The notes under the pieces are model-generated. The model was not told the DNA's origin. It did no database searches and saw nothing but the letters and a program-made list of their open reading frames with translations. Shown in pieces: positions 24,551-32,228 of a DNA stretch of 64,000 nucleotides (position 1 is the stretch's first letter; the number at the start of each line of letters is the position of its first letter). The position numbers and the translations under genes are program-made. The stretch is from the NCBI RefSeq assembly GCF_003994855.1, contig NZ_CP034142.1:1922001-1986000 (forward strand), given 5' to 3'. This stretch comes from Marinobacter sp. NP-4(2019) (GTDB taxonomy: Bacteria > Pseudomonadota > Gammaproteobacteria > Pseudomonadales > Oleiphilaceae).

Positions 24551-24985
24551 TCAGCCGTTTTTCTCCTTTAGAGCCTTGTATAGAGCATTCAGGCTGTCAG
24601 GGCCAGCGCCCAGCCGGACGCAGGTCTCAGAATCGCGCTCCCACGATGCAGCCGAGTCGAGATGAAGGTGGACATTCACTGCCGCATCGAAAGCCTCCTC
24701 CAGCAAACCGGAGGGTATCCAGACCAGCTCGGTGCCTCTTAGCTGGTTGGGAACCGGGCTGCCGCACACGGAGCAGAAATCACTGCGATAGCCGGTTGGC
24801 TTCTGGAACGAGGTGATCCTGTCCTGGCCTGAGAGCCAGCGGAAATTCTGCTGCTGGACAAAGGTGGCTGCGGTGGCTGCAGATCCGGTGGCCTTGCGGC
24901 AGAGGGAGCAGTGGCATTGATAGAGGTTGGGGAGATCGCCTTTGATCTCGAATTGGACTGCTGTGCAGAGGCATTGGCCTTTCAT
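24551..24985 (-). CDS. GFA-family zinc-binding protein
   Basis: 144 residues. MKGQCLCTAVQFEIKG gives the N-terminal CxC, CHCSLCRKATGS the CxCxxC and CSVCGSPVPNQL the CxxC, so all zinc ligands of the family are kept. AGGAATAACG precedes ATG 24985. It follows DUF2235 upstream on the same strand (69-nt gap). It is the third GFA protein of the window and not a recent copy of the others. Substrate unknown. Confidence 0.87.
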   Translation of the reverse strand: MKGQCLCTAVQFEIKGDLPNLYQCHCSLCRKATGSAATAATFVQQQNFRWLSGQDRITSFQKPTGYRSDFCSVCGSPVPNQLRGTELVWIPSGLLEEAFDAAVNVHLHLDSAASWERDSETCVRLGAGPDSLNALYKALKEKNG

Positions 24986-25086
24986 TCGTTATTCCTGGTC
25001 AACGTGGAGTCCGGCTCGATAGGGACTAATTATGGTTGGTTATTTCGAGGAGTTGGAGCCGTGAAATGGGTCTGTCCCGGTTTTTT

Positions 25087-25250
25087 CACGCCACGCCAAT
25101 AATCTGGGCTGACAGCAGCAGACCGCTCATTACAAATGCAGCTGGAATCCTAAACGCTGGCAGAAGCACTACCTCCCGAAACAGGCCGTTAGCGATGGCC
25201 AGGGTGAGTATGTTTAGCCAGATTATCAGTGCCTTTGAAGTTTTGTTCAT
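25087..25250 (-). pseudogene. Truncated copy of the 131-aa membrane protein gene
   Basis: 164 bp aligned without gaps to the first 164 bp of the gene at 17861-18256 (there 18093-18256). The reading is MNKTSKALIIWLNILTLAIA..., the same start with scattered substitutions. Similarity stops abruptly at CACGCCACGCC (25087) and just upstream of the ATG, so only the coding 5' part was captured. The core-region gene is the complete version. Confidence 0.85.
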
Positions 25251-25366
25251 GGGCGGTTCCGGATTACGTTTATGGGAAAAAGAGATCGGTTTCGTTTTTT
25301 CTGGTTTTGATCCCAGATATAGGTTTGATCCTTTCGAGGAGTTATCGGTGCGTGTCTATTGAAGTG

Positions 25367-25403
25367 GGGAAAGTGCACGTCCGACAGCAGCCACTGGTTA
25401 GGC
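25367..25403 (-). repeat. attC-like right half
   Basis: GTTAGGC (25397-25403, exact GTTRRRY) preceded by GTGCACGTCCGACAGCAGCCACTG, similar to the right arm of the site at 37296-37367 (TGCGTCCGCCAACATGCACTG). The left arm is missing, apparently replaced by the truncated membrane-gene segment. Confidence 0.5.
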
Positions 25404-25450
25404 TCTCTACCGTTAACGCCTACATATCCTCTGTTCTGTCTTCGCCATAT

Positions 25451-26140
25451 TCATTGCTGTACTAACTTGTCCATCAAATCCATAGGATCGATGTTGATAT
25501 CTTTCACTGTAGTGATGCGACCATTATAGTGAGGAATTATTGAGTTGGGCTCAATTATCACTTCATGCCTCCCTCTATAAAGGTGAATAATCACCCCCTC
25601 GGTCACTCTTTCCATATACTCTTTCTTTCCCAGACCATTCAAAACATAGTTTTCTTTCCACACATATTCATTCTTATTATTAACACTTTGCATGTAGCGA
25701 GTGGGTACTTCAGGTTTTGATAATTCTGAATAACAGGTTTTGTCAATTAAATCTATCGTGTAATCAAGCTCACCGATTACCTGCCACTTGAAAAATCCAC
25801 AGCTCACCTTGTTGATCACTGAATCGTAATATCTAAGCTTATAAATTTCACCGAGGAGTTTTATATAATTTTCGTCCAACCTTTCGAAAATTGATATATC
25901 AAGCCTGCCGAACAGGCTTTTAAATTTTTTATAATCATCCAGGTGACTCTGTATAAGGTGACCTTTTGTAGCAAAAATTGCTTTAAAGTACTTTTCTACT
26001 GCAGTACTTGAAAGAGTTGCGCCTTGTAAGAGGAAATCATTGAGTAATAGGAAACGTGCGGCTGTGTAATCTCTAAATCCTAAGGAGAGGTAGTGCCGTA
26101 CATCATGCACGTTTGCCTTTCGTGGCGTCTTCTTTCTCAT
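25451..26140 (-). CDS. HEPN-like domain protein
   Basis: 229 residues from ATG 26140 (GTG one codon earlier also possible). Residues 15-75 (YTAARFLLLNDFLL, STAVEKYFKAIF, HLIQSHLDDYKKF) follow the helical pattern of HEPN domains, which occur as RNases in toxin/antitoxin and defence systems or as ligand-binding helpers. The RX4-6H catalytic motif is not clearly visible. The C-terminal half (KPEVPTRYMQSVNNKNEYVW) is unrecognised. AT-rich lone cassette-type gene. Confidence 0.55.
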   Translation of the reverse strand: MRKKTPRKANVHDVRHYLSLGFRDYTAARFLLLNDFLLQGATLSSTAVEKYFKAIFATKGHLIQSHLDDYKKFKSLFGRLDISIFERLDENYIKLLGEIYKLRYYDSVINKVSCGFFKWQVIGELDYTIDLIDKTCYSELSKPEVPTRYMQSVNNKNEYVWKENYVLNGLGKKEYMERVTEGVIIHLYRGRHEVIIEPNSIIPHYNGRITTVKDINIDPMDLMDKLVQQ

Positions 26141-26158
26141 CACGACTTATCCATACAA

Positions 26159-26320
26159 GGCTGTAGAAAAACTCCAGAGCCCTTCTATGGCCTCAAATTG
26201 TTTAATTTTTGCGCTGCAAATAGCGCCTTTTCGTGAACTCTGGGGCATTTCTCTCCGAAATATTCCGCAGATTTCGCGTAGGAGCGCCACCCCCAAAACC
26301 TCGGGACTTTTTATACAGCC
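26159..26320. mobile_element. MITE-like element, 162 bp
   Basis: Terminal inverted repeats GGCTGTAGAAAAACTCC (left) and, on the other strand, GGCTGTATAAAAAGTCCC (right) match in about 15 of 17 positions. The interior has no coding capacity. GGCTGT(A/T)GAAAAA termini resemble those of DDE transposons of the IS1182/IS5 type, so it may be a non-autonomous derivative. Target duplication is unclear (CAA on both sides). It sits directly beside an attC-like site. Confidence 0.65.
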
Positions 26321-26402
26321 TCAACGCATGCAGCAACCGCGGCTATGTAGTGGAGCCATAGGCGGAACGAAAAAGCCGTCGGCTTGACTGCGATTCTTAA
26401 AT
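26319..26402 (-). repeat. attC-like site
   Basis: Cores CCTCAAC (26319) and CTTAAAT (26396), each one mismatch from consensus. Arms CGCATGCAGCAACCG and the reverse of CGTCGGCTTGACTGCG pair imperfectly, with offset bases as in attC. The stop of the 290-aa gene lies in the right core. 84 bp; the left core touches the MITE end. Confidence 0.6.
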
Positions 26403-27269
26403 TTTTCTGGGCATGTTGCCAATTGCACCTCCACCAGAAGCGCCAGATCCTCTAACAAATTTAGGGCAAATTATTAATGACCTACGTTGAGGTGGAGTTC
26501 TATAAATTTGACTCTTCATGTATGACTCAGCTTCGTCTTGTAATGTAAATGTTTCTTCGATGTTCCGCCCTTCGGTGATACGAGAAAGCAGAATCAGCCC
26601 TTTATCGACAAGGACGTACCCTGCGGAGTAGACCTGATTAGGCATCATTTTTCCTGAGTCTCGAGTACCATATGGAACATCCTTGCTCCAAAATAAATCC
26701 AGAAATGATCGTTGGTTTTCTTGAAGATTGTTGATCGTCTCTTCGACAACTTTTGTGAATTCTGTAGCTTCAAACTCACATAATAACTCTTTCACATTTT
26801 GATCTATCTTAATCACGAACTCTGTAGCGGATGTTTGTAGGACCTTTTTTATCAAATTTTCTTTTAGTAACCAAACAACGCCCTTATGTCTTATATCAAT
26901 TTTTTGCTCCGATTCTCCGAGATCTTTCAGTATGCCCAAGGTTTCTTTATTCAAGGCTGGAAGAGATACGCGGACTTTTTCCCTGAACTCTTCTTGTTGT
27001 TTTTTATCTTCTATTTTCCGACTATATTTTCCCCTAAAAACTTTAAGGATTCGAAATCCTTTGACGGAAACACTAATTAATAAATATGAAAGTGCCAGAA
27101 TTCCCAGAACAGCTAGAGGAAATATATAATCTGATGGGATATCTCGATCAATAGCGAGTCTATTAAGCCAAGGCCAGAGAGCAAAGACTCCTACAATGCA
27201 CAACAGCAATGTTGCTGCATTTTTGGCTCTCACCTTAGACAGAAAGAAATTTGACAACCACTCTGTCAC
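26397..27269 (-). CDS. Membrane protein resembling superinfection exclusion protein B (SieB)
   Basis: 290 residues, GTG start at 27269 with AGGAG upstream. Two N-terminal membrane helices (residues 17-37 and 48-68), then a cytoplasmic region with LPALNKETLGILKDLGES, a pattern like the SieB family (two helices, then a helical segment LxxLxxxExxxLxxF and a VxxLLxxxLIKKVL element). SieB proteins abort or exclude phage infection; the assignment here rests on architecture only. A cassette gene bounded by attC-like sites on both sides. The Ser/Gly-rich tail is probably disordered. Confidence 0.45.
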   Translation of the reverse strand: MTEWLSNFFLSKVRAKNAATLLLCIVGVFALWPWLNRLAIDRDIPSDYIFPLAVLGILALSYLLISVSVKGFRILKVFRGKYSRKIEDKKQQEEFREKVRVSLPALNKETLGILKDLGESEQKIDIRHKGVVWLLKENLIKKVLQTSATEFVIKIDQNVKELLCEFEATEFTKVVEETINNLQENQRSFLDLFWSKDVPYGTRDSGKMMPNQVYSAGYVLVDKGLILLSRITEGRNIEETFTLQDEAESYMKSQIYRTPPQRRSLIICPKFVRGSGASGGGAIGNMPRKI

Positions 27270-27283
27270 TATTGACTCCTAGA

Positions 27284-27342
27284 ATTTAACACCTAAGCAT
27301 TTAAAGGTCGTGCGCAGCATGACCTTTAAATGTCTGTTGGAC
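27284..27342 (-). repeat. attC site, 59 bp, best example in the window
   Basis: Plus-strand cores ATTTAAC (27284-27290) and GTTGGAC (27336-27342) both match the consensus exactly. Between them CATTTAAAGGTC and GACCTTTAAATG form perfect 12-bp arms around an 11-bp loop. The start of the cassette gene at 27269 is 15 nt away. The site is duplicated at 33406-33463 and in half at 23377. Confidence 0.75.
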
Positions 27343-27690
27343 TAAGCCGCCAGGGCCGCTCTATCAGGCGGCGAATAAGGATAAAGTAACTTGAGGGCAG
27401 TAGCCGGAGCGGTGAGTCTGGCTGCCAGGGTGCATCAGCATCCGCGAGCCTGGGCCTCGTTATATCCTTCATGGGGCGGTTCCTTGTTGTGGTTTCATTC
27501 AGACTACCCCGCATATACCGCTTTTTCCAGTCCTGGACCGTACAGAAGCCCAGCTCACAAGGAACTGTAGGCTTTCACCCTCCATATCAGGATCGACAGG
27601 AAGGCTAGCCGGTCGGCACGGCCGCTTTTCTGAACTGGAGGATCTGACGGACCATGCGAACCAAACCCTCATCACAGCTTGGGCATGGCT
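27343..27690. repeat. Long direct repeat, copy A (flank of orphan toxin copy)
   Basis: About 350 bp matching 33464-33811 in the same orientation at high identity (for example CCTTGTTGTGGTTTCATTCAGACTA shortened to TTGTTGTGGTTTCATTC, and AGCCCAGCTCACAAGGAACT). It joins the attC site on its left to a fragment of the PAAR-lipase gene on its right in both copies. No convincing gene; a minus-strand frame reads a hydrophobic stretch (LAFLLILVWRLKAYSS in copy B) that could be a decayed membrane protein. Confidence 0.75.
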
Positions 27691-28003
27691 CCGATCAGGG
27701 CGAAATCGCTCAGCTCAATCCGGAGAAACGGTCTGATGACGTTGGCGATACTTCTGGTAGTAATGAAGGACTCAATGCTGAAGTAACAACAGATGATCGC
27801 ACTCAAAATTATGGGCCGCTGAAAGGCGAGTGCGGTACTCAGCCGGGCGAAAACAGATCTCGGGTACATACTTCCTCCCCGGCGCGGGCATGGACGGGGC
27901 CTACGTCAGGCCGATGGTCAAGGCCATGAGGGAAGCGGGTATAAACAGTGCGATGTATGTTGACCGAGACAAATGGTCGGGCGGAACTGTAATGGATGCT
28001 GCT
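27691..28003 (+). pseudogene. Orphan fragment of PAAR-lipase effector gene, left copy
   Basis: Encodes DQGEIAQLNPEKRSDDVGDT...GPLKGECGTQPGE, then after a frameshift near 27845 ISGTYFLPGAGMDGAYVRPM...DRDKWSGGTVMDAA. This corresponds to residues ~155-260 of the intact effector (29535-29850), with the PAAR part and the catalytic triad absent. Homology ends near 28003. Confidence 0.85.
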
Positions 28004-28117
28004 CATGATCCCAGTGATCCTTGTATCGGAACGAGACCCGGTCACCTCTAACGCATAGGACTCTAGACCGTGAAGAATTTCAATTCTATTTGGAATGGAA
28101 ATAATAATTTTTATAAA

Positions 28118-28642
28118 TTAAAAGCTTACGTCGATTATGTCAAAAATCACTAACTCACCGTCAGAAAGCACGCTGTGACCTAGCCTAAAGTTTACTGTTT
28201 TAACTGAAATTACTGACCAAAATTCTTTCCCAAAAATTGTTGTCACATCAGAACCTAAAGCATTTTCTAGGCTCCATTTATTAACTACATTTCCGGTAGA
28301 ATAAGAAGATATTCTTATCCAAAACGAAAATCTATTAATTGCCGCTTCATACATACCAAACCCGAGATATCCATCTTCAATGTCACTGGATTTATAAGGG
28401 CAGTTGATAACGAAATCACAACAACATTCTTCAAATTCATCGGGGGAGGAAATAACTCCCGGCATCTCCACGTGCAGTATCTCGTTGTAATTATTATTCT
28501 TTGACGCGTCAGCTACATTAGCACTGACTTTGTATCGAAAACTTGTCGGCTTCTTGACTGGCAAGCCAAAACATATAAATTCATCGTCGGAAAACTTAGT
28601 CGCGAGCCGCTCGAACCTACGTAACGTCGATTTCTCTGGCAT
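28118..28642 (-). CDS. Hypothetical protein, cassette-type gene
   Basis: 174 residues from ATG 28642 with GAGGAG 9 nt upstream. No signal peptide or membrane segment. Features: FICFGLPVKKPTSFRYKVSA, four Cys in FEECCCDFVINC, and an aromatic-rich middle. No family is recognised. It is AT-rich relative to core genes. Downstream (28004-28117) there is only AT-rich sequence with an imperfect CTCTAAC core. Confidence 0.6.
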   Translation of the reverse strand: MPEKSTLRRFERLATKFSDDEFICFGLPVKKPTSFRYKVSANVADASKNNNYNEILHVEMPGVISSPDEFEECCCDFVINCPYKSSDIEDGYLGFGMYEAAINRFSFWIRISSYSTGNVVNKWSLENALGSDVTTIFGKEFWSVISVKTVNFRLGHSVLSDGELVIFDIIDVSF

Positions 28643-28734
28643 CAAGAAATCTCCTCGTTAATCTATTTAGAACGTTAGCGGCAACGGCGTGACGACAGGA
28701 GCGTCCGTTGACCGCATTTGATACTGATAGAGCC

Positions 28735-28965
28735 TCCCCCAGTCCAACGGTTGACCCTAAAGCTGGAAGGCGACCAAGCACTACAAGGGAGAAGGTTCAT
28801 GAACTTTTACCATAGCACCCACCGCCATTATTGTGGAATCGATTGGCACGCCCGCCAGTCTGTACCCTGTATCCTTGACGAACAGGCTGATGCTCTTCTG
28901 GCGGAGATTCCATTCGTGGAAAACCAAGCTCCGGTGTTCTCGCATGTGATTAGTGGGAGAAACTA
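28735..28965 (+). pseudogene. IS110-family transposase 5' fragment
   Basis: From ATG 28800 the reading MNFYHSTHRHYCGIDWHARQ SVPCILDEQ is the start of IS110/IS1111-type transposases (YCGIDxHAR, the first DEDD Asp, then CILDxxG). It runs into unrelated sequence after DALLAEIP and stops at 28965. The preceding 60 bp (GGTTGACCCTAAAGC, GGAAGGCGACCAAGC) are shared with the remnant at 21240. Confidence 0.75.
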
Positions 28966-29073
28966 GCCCTAACTGCTCGAAAACCCGATAAAATTCCTCT
29001 AGTGTTTACACCTACCTATTGCCGGAAGGCAACCAAGTGATGGACAACTGGATATTTAGCCAAGGAGAGTGGC

Positions 29074-30285
29074 ATGAGTGGCAAAAAAATTGTATTGCTG
29101 GGTGATCAAGGAACGGATCATCAGGGGTTTCCGCCAACCCCTGTTATTGCGGGTTCCGCCAACGTACTTGTAGATGGAAAACCCGTGGCCAGGGTTGGAG
29201 ACCCACTTGCACCGCACTCCAAACCGAAACACCCTCCCCACCCACGGGCCATTGCCTCGGGGTCCGCAACTGTGCTGATAAATGGAATTCCTGCTGCGGT
29301 AACAGGCGGCGCCATTACATGTGGTGGGATTACGATTGGCAGTGGTAGTGTTGTTATCGGCGATACCTATATGCCAGCACCTTTTTCTGGCCTCTCTCCA
29401 GCCCCTTTGAAAGCTCAGGCCAAAGGGGCGATAGTCCCCTCGACTGACATGGAACAAAGCCGACAAAATGCTAACAACGATGTGGGAGCGCAGCAGAGTA
29501 GGGCATCTCACACTGAGTTGAAGACGAACGCGACCGGTCAGGGCGAAGTCGCTCAGCTTAATGCAGCGGGACGGTCTGATGACGTTGGCGATAGTTCTGG
29601 TGGTAATGAAGAACTCAATGCTGAAGTAACAACAGATGATCGCACTCAGAATTATGGGCCGCTGAAAGGCGAGTGCTGTACTCAGCCGGGCGAACAAATC
29701 TCTGGTACATACTTCTTTCCCGGAGCGGGCATGGACGGGGCCTATGTCAGGCCGATGGTCAAGGCCATGAGGGACGCGGGTATCAACAGTGCGATGTATG
29801 TTGACCGAGACAAATGGTCGGGCGGAACAGCAATGGATGCGGCTGTTGGGTCAGTTTTGGGCCGGGATTATGATCCGCGCTTTCCCATGTTACTGCGCGT
29901 TGCCACAAATCAGACAGCCAGTCAGTTCAATTTGATAGGGTACTCCTACGGCTCAGTGGTGGCAGCGCAATTAGCCGCCAAATACGCGAGGCAGGGCACT
30001 GTTGTTGATCACCTTGTCCTGATTGGCAGCCCGATTAGCCAGTCTTTCCTGGGAATGCTGAGAGATATCACGGACATTCGCAAAGTGGTTGTTATTGATA
30101 TCGATGAACATGGAGACCCAATTTACGCTGGAATGAGCGTAATCGAGCTTTTCATGGAATTGCCGTTACTTGCGAGCCAGATGCCGGATTCAGAAGGGCA
30201 CTTCTATTACGCTGAACCCGCTGAAGTTGGAAATGAACGACGGCGCAAGCTTGCCGAGGAGCTCTACCGGGTGGGAGTGCGGTAA
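29074..30285 (+). CDS. PAAR-domain lipase, putative type VI secretion effector
   Basis: 403 residues; AAGGAGAGTGGC precedes ATG. Residues 1-95 are a PAAR-like domain (GSANVLVDGKPVARVGDPLA, GSATVLINGIPAAVTGG, GSGSVVIGD) that would cap a VgrG spike. Residues 100-205 form a Gln/Asn/Asp-rich linker. From 210 follows an alpha/beta hydrolase: FFPGAGMDGAYVRPM, GYSYGS (nucleophile Ser291), VVIDIDEHGDPIY (acid) and SEGHFYYAE (His). A lipase or thioesterase delivered into rivals is the likely role. Its stop overlaps the start of a membrane protein gene. No T6SS structural gene is in the window. Confidence 0.85.
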   Translation: MSGKKIVLLGDQGTDHQGFPPTPVIAGSANVLVDGKPVARVGDPLAPHSKPKHPPHPRAIASGSATVLINGIPAAVTGGAITCGGITIGSGSVVIGDTYMPAPFSGLSPAPLKAQAKGAIVPSTDMEQSRQNANNDVGAQQSRASHTELKTNATGQGEVAQLNAAGRSDDVGDSSGGNEELNAEVTTDDRTQNYGPLKGECCTQPGEQISGTYFFPGAGMDGAYVRPMVKAMRDAGINSAMYVDRDKWSGGTAMDAAVGSVLGRDYDPRFPMLLRVATNQTASQFNLIGYSYGSVVAAQLAAKYARQGTVVDHLVLIGSPISQSFLGMLRDITDIRKVVVIDIDEHGDPIYAGMSVIELFMELPLLASQMPDSEGHFYYAEPAEVGNERRRKLAEELYRVGVR

Positions 30286-30584
30286 TGAATGCATCGATGC
30301 TACGCAAAGCTCTGTATCCGGCGGCGTTGCTGGTAATTACGGCCGTGCAAGCGTGGATCTTTTATGTCTTCAGCCGGTTCATTGTTGCTGGCGAGGGTAT
30401 TGGGGTTTACGCAGTTTTTTTGTATCTGATTGTTTTGGTTGTCAGTGCATTGTTATGGGCTGCGTCATATTACTACCAGCGGGGCAGGGCAAAGGCTGTG
30501 GTGTTTTGGGGCATCGCTTTGGCGCTGATGCCTATAATACTGGTTCAGCCAGTATGGTGGTCTGCGCCGGCGATTGGGAATTAG
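30285..30584 (+). CDS. Putative membrane immunity protein for PAAR-lipase
   Basis: 99 residues, overlapping the effector stop (TAATG). Three hydrophobic segments: residues 10-30 (ALLVITAVQAWIFYVF), 38-60 (GVYAVFLYLIVLVVSALLWA) and 72-90. Overlap with a toxic hydrolase gene and conservation as a pair (copied again at 34008) are the usual marks of an immunity gene. An inner-membrane or periplasm-facing position fits a lipase acting on the envelope. Function not proven. Confidence 0.7.
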   Translation: MNASMLRKALYPAALLVITAVQAWIFYVFSRFIVAGEGIGVYAVFLYLIVLVVSALLWAASYYYQRGRAKAVVFWGIALALMPIILVQPVWWSAPAIGN

Positions 30585-30626
30585 ACGGACTTGCCAGCTG
30601 GACTACTAGGGTGACAGAGGGGAGTT

Positions 30627-30752
30627 CTGTCGCTGCTTGGCCGTCGGGCGACAGAACATGGCGTAAATTCTATAATCCTCCTGTGTTGGTAGGCTTTCAA
30701 TAGCTTCGGAATTGGGTATAGTGAATGCCTTTCAGAAAAATAGATCTGTACT
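30627..30752. repeat. Dispersed ~125-bp repeat, copy B
   Basis: Counterpart of 13641-13768, about 80% alike by eye, same orientation, including TATAAT and the CTGTCGC/GCGACAG inverted repeat. It lies between the immunity gene and a truncated attC. The last 20 bp (AAAAATAGATCTGTACTG) also resemble short stretches near 20495 and 25069. Confidence 0.75.
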
Positions 30753-30758
30753 GTTTTT

Positions 30759-30804
30759 CACAAGGCCGATGCTTGCTGTGTCGGCCAGCATTGGCTCGTT
30801 AAAT
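30759..30804 (-). repeat. attC-like right half
   Basis: GTTAAAT (30798-30804) matches GTTRRRY exactly, 4 nt from the stop of the 200-aa gene. The arm GGCCGATGC...TCGGCCAGCATTGGC is palindromic. The left core is missing where the 125-bp repeat begins. Confidence 0.55.
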
Positions 30805-30807
30805 CTA

Positions 30808-31410
30808 TTAGAAATCATCTCTGGTTAAGTTTCCCCGAGCTCCTTCAATTAACTTTTTCAAATGGTCTTCCGATGATTCCAATTGGGCTAGGTATGCTTT
30901 GTGTACCTCAGACCCTTCGTCGCCAAGGTACGGAAGCTCTTTGTTGGACAAATGATAATTTACATGCCAATAGGCGGTGGCCGCATTGTGATATTGCCCT
31001 TTCAACAAGTCTCCCCACCTATCCAAGATATCTTCAGACAGGTTTTCGGCTGTCCCAGGATGGGCTGCCTCAACCTTTGCGATCCCGTCATTAATTGCAT
31101 CGACATATGAATCGATCAGGGAGAAGGATTTTCTTTGAGAGGCCCCTAATTTTATCGCGATATCCGAATAATGCTTTTTAAACATAGGATTAGATAATTT
31201 AAGCGGAAGGTCAGGAGAAAATCCGCCCAGCGCAAATATTTGGATTGCTCTTTCATACGCTCTGCATACTAAAAACAATCGATCTTTGATGTCTTCAAGC
31301 TCTTCTATGATCGCCGTCTGTAGATGTGATACCTTTCGTCTTTGAAGGTAAATGTCAATCACCTTTCCTAGGGCCGCGCCCAAGACGATCAATACTATTT
31401 TTTCGTACAT
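30808..31410 (-). CDS. Hypothetical membrane-anchored protein
   Basis: 200 residues. One N-terminal helix (IVLIVLGAALGKVIDIYL) would anchor a mostly helical cytoplasmic domain, with LQTAIIEELEDIKDRLFLVC and AATAYWHVNYHLSN. No family is recognised. The start lies 35 nt downstream of the 233-aa gene stop without an attC between them, so the two may share one cassette and transcript. Similar anchored helical proteins occur in defence islands, but that is not evidence. Confidence 0.65.
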   Translation of the reverse strand: MYEKIVLIVLGAALGKVIDIYLQRRKVSHLQTAIIEELEDIKDRLFLVCRAYERAIQIFALGGFSPDLPLKLSNPMFKKHYSDIAIKLGASQRKSFSLIDSYVDAINDGIAKVEAAHPGTAENLSEDILDRWGDLLKGQYHNAATAYWHVNYHLSNKELPYLGDEGSEVHKAYLAQLESSEDHLKKLIEGARGNLTRDDF

Positions 31411-31445
31411 AGATCAATCCCGGCAGGAGCGTGTTGCTATGCCAA

Positions 31446-32147
31446 TTACACCTTGAGGTCATATTTTTCTCGAAGATGCGAAACGACTTTGAACAAGGCA
31501 CGGTAAATGTTTAGTTCGTTCGCCCCGAAGGCGTAATATCCAGTGATCAGCTCTTCGCTAGGAATATCTGGTGAGACAGTCCTTCTTTTCCTTTCCTCCG
31601 AACCTGAGTAGAACTTAACCGGATATCGGAACTGCCGACCTTCACTTTCAAGTTCGCCCCAGCTTCCATAGTTTTGAATGTTTCCATTGTAGCACTCGTT
31701 TCCGACAATTTGCTCCAGCTCAATAAGCAAAGATTTTATCGGGTCAATTTGCTGTCGGGTAGCGATAATTGATGCATGCTTTTGTGACTTATTCTCCAAG
31801 AACTCAAGCTGCCCTGCGTAATAGTCCTCGTACTTTTCCTTGGCCTCTGCTTTCCACTCTTCAATAACCTCATGCGCCACGCCATCAGCGGAAAATGCCA
31901 GAAATTCGCGATAGGCGGAAAGCTCAGATTCGACCGAATCAAAGATTTCAGTCCAGTGTTCAAAGCTTTCTAGCGCAGACTTGATAAATTCATCCTTTAG
32001 ATTTTCAAGATCACCAAAATCAATGCTCTGAAGCTTATTGTAACCTTCTTTCTCTTCTGAAATGCAGTATCTCTGCATTTCCTTATCGTCAGGCCACTGG
32101 TTTTTGGCGCGAGCAACTATTTCTTTGAACACTTTTTCAGGAATCAT
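31446..32147 (-). CDS. Hypothetical helical protein
   Basis: 233 residues from ATG 32147 with GGAGG 7 nt upstream (frame open to 32165). Charged and helical, with likely coiled-coil between residues 75-125 (EEWKAEAKEKYEDYYAGQLE). The C-terminus ALFKVVSHLREKYDLKV is helical. No family, signal or membrane segment recognised. Upstream partner of the 200-aa membrane-anchored protein. An attC-like site begins 15 nt before its start. Confidence 0.65.
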   Translation of the reverse strand: MIPEKVFKEIVARAKNQWPDDKEMQRYCISEEKEGYNKLQSIDFGDLENLKDEFIKSALESFEHWTEIFDSVESELSAYREFLAFSADGVAHEVIEEWKAEAKEKYEDYYAGQLEFLENKSQKHASIIATRQQIDPIKSLLIELEQIVGNECYNGNIQNYGSWGELESEGRQFRYPVKFYSGSEERKRRTVSPDIPSEELITGYYAFGANELNIYRALFKVVSHLREKYDLKV

Positions 32148-32161
32148 TTGCGCCCTCCGAG

Positions 32162-32221
32162 GCATAACGTTGGGGGAAGTCCAGCGTCCCTTGACGCCGG
32201 GAGGTTATATAGATGTTAGAA
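32162..32221 (-). repeat. attC-like site
   Basis: GCATAAC (32162) and GTTAGAA (32215), each one mismatch from consensus, enclose a hairpin GCGTC-CCTT-GACGC. It lies between the stop of the SEC-C gene (8 nt) and the start of the 233-aa gene (15 nt). 60 bp. Confidence 0.55.
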
Positions 32222-32228
32222 GGAATTT

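Noticed and set aside
23420..24571. 383-codon plus-strand ORF opposite DUF2235
   Set aside because: DUF2235 on the minus strand has motifs and a strong ribosome binding site; the plus frame has neither.
27326..27514. 62-codon minus-strand ORF in the long repeat
   Set aside because: It overlaps the attC site, is Pro/Arg-rich, and is not preserved in the second repeat copy.
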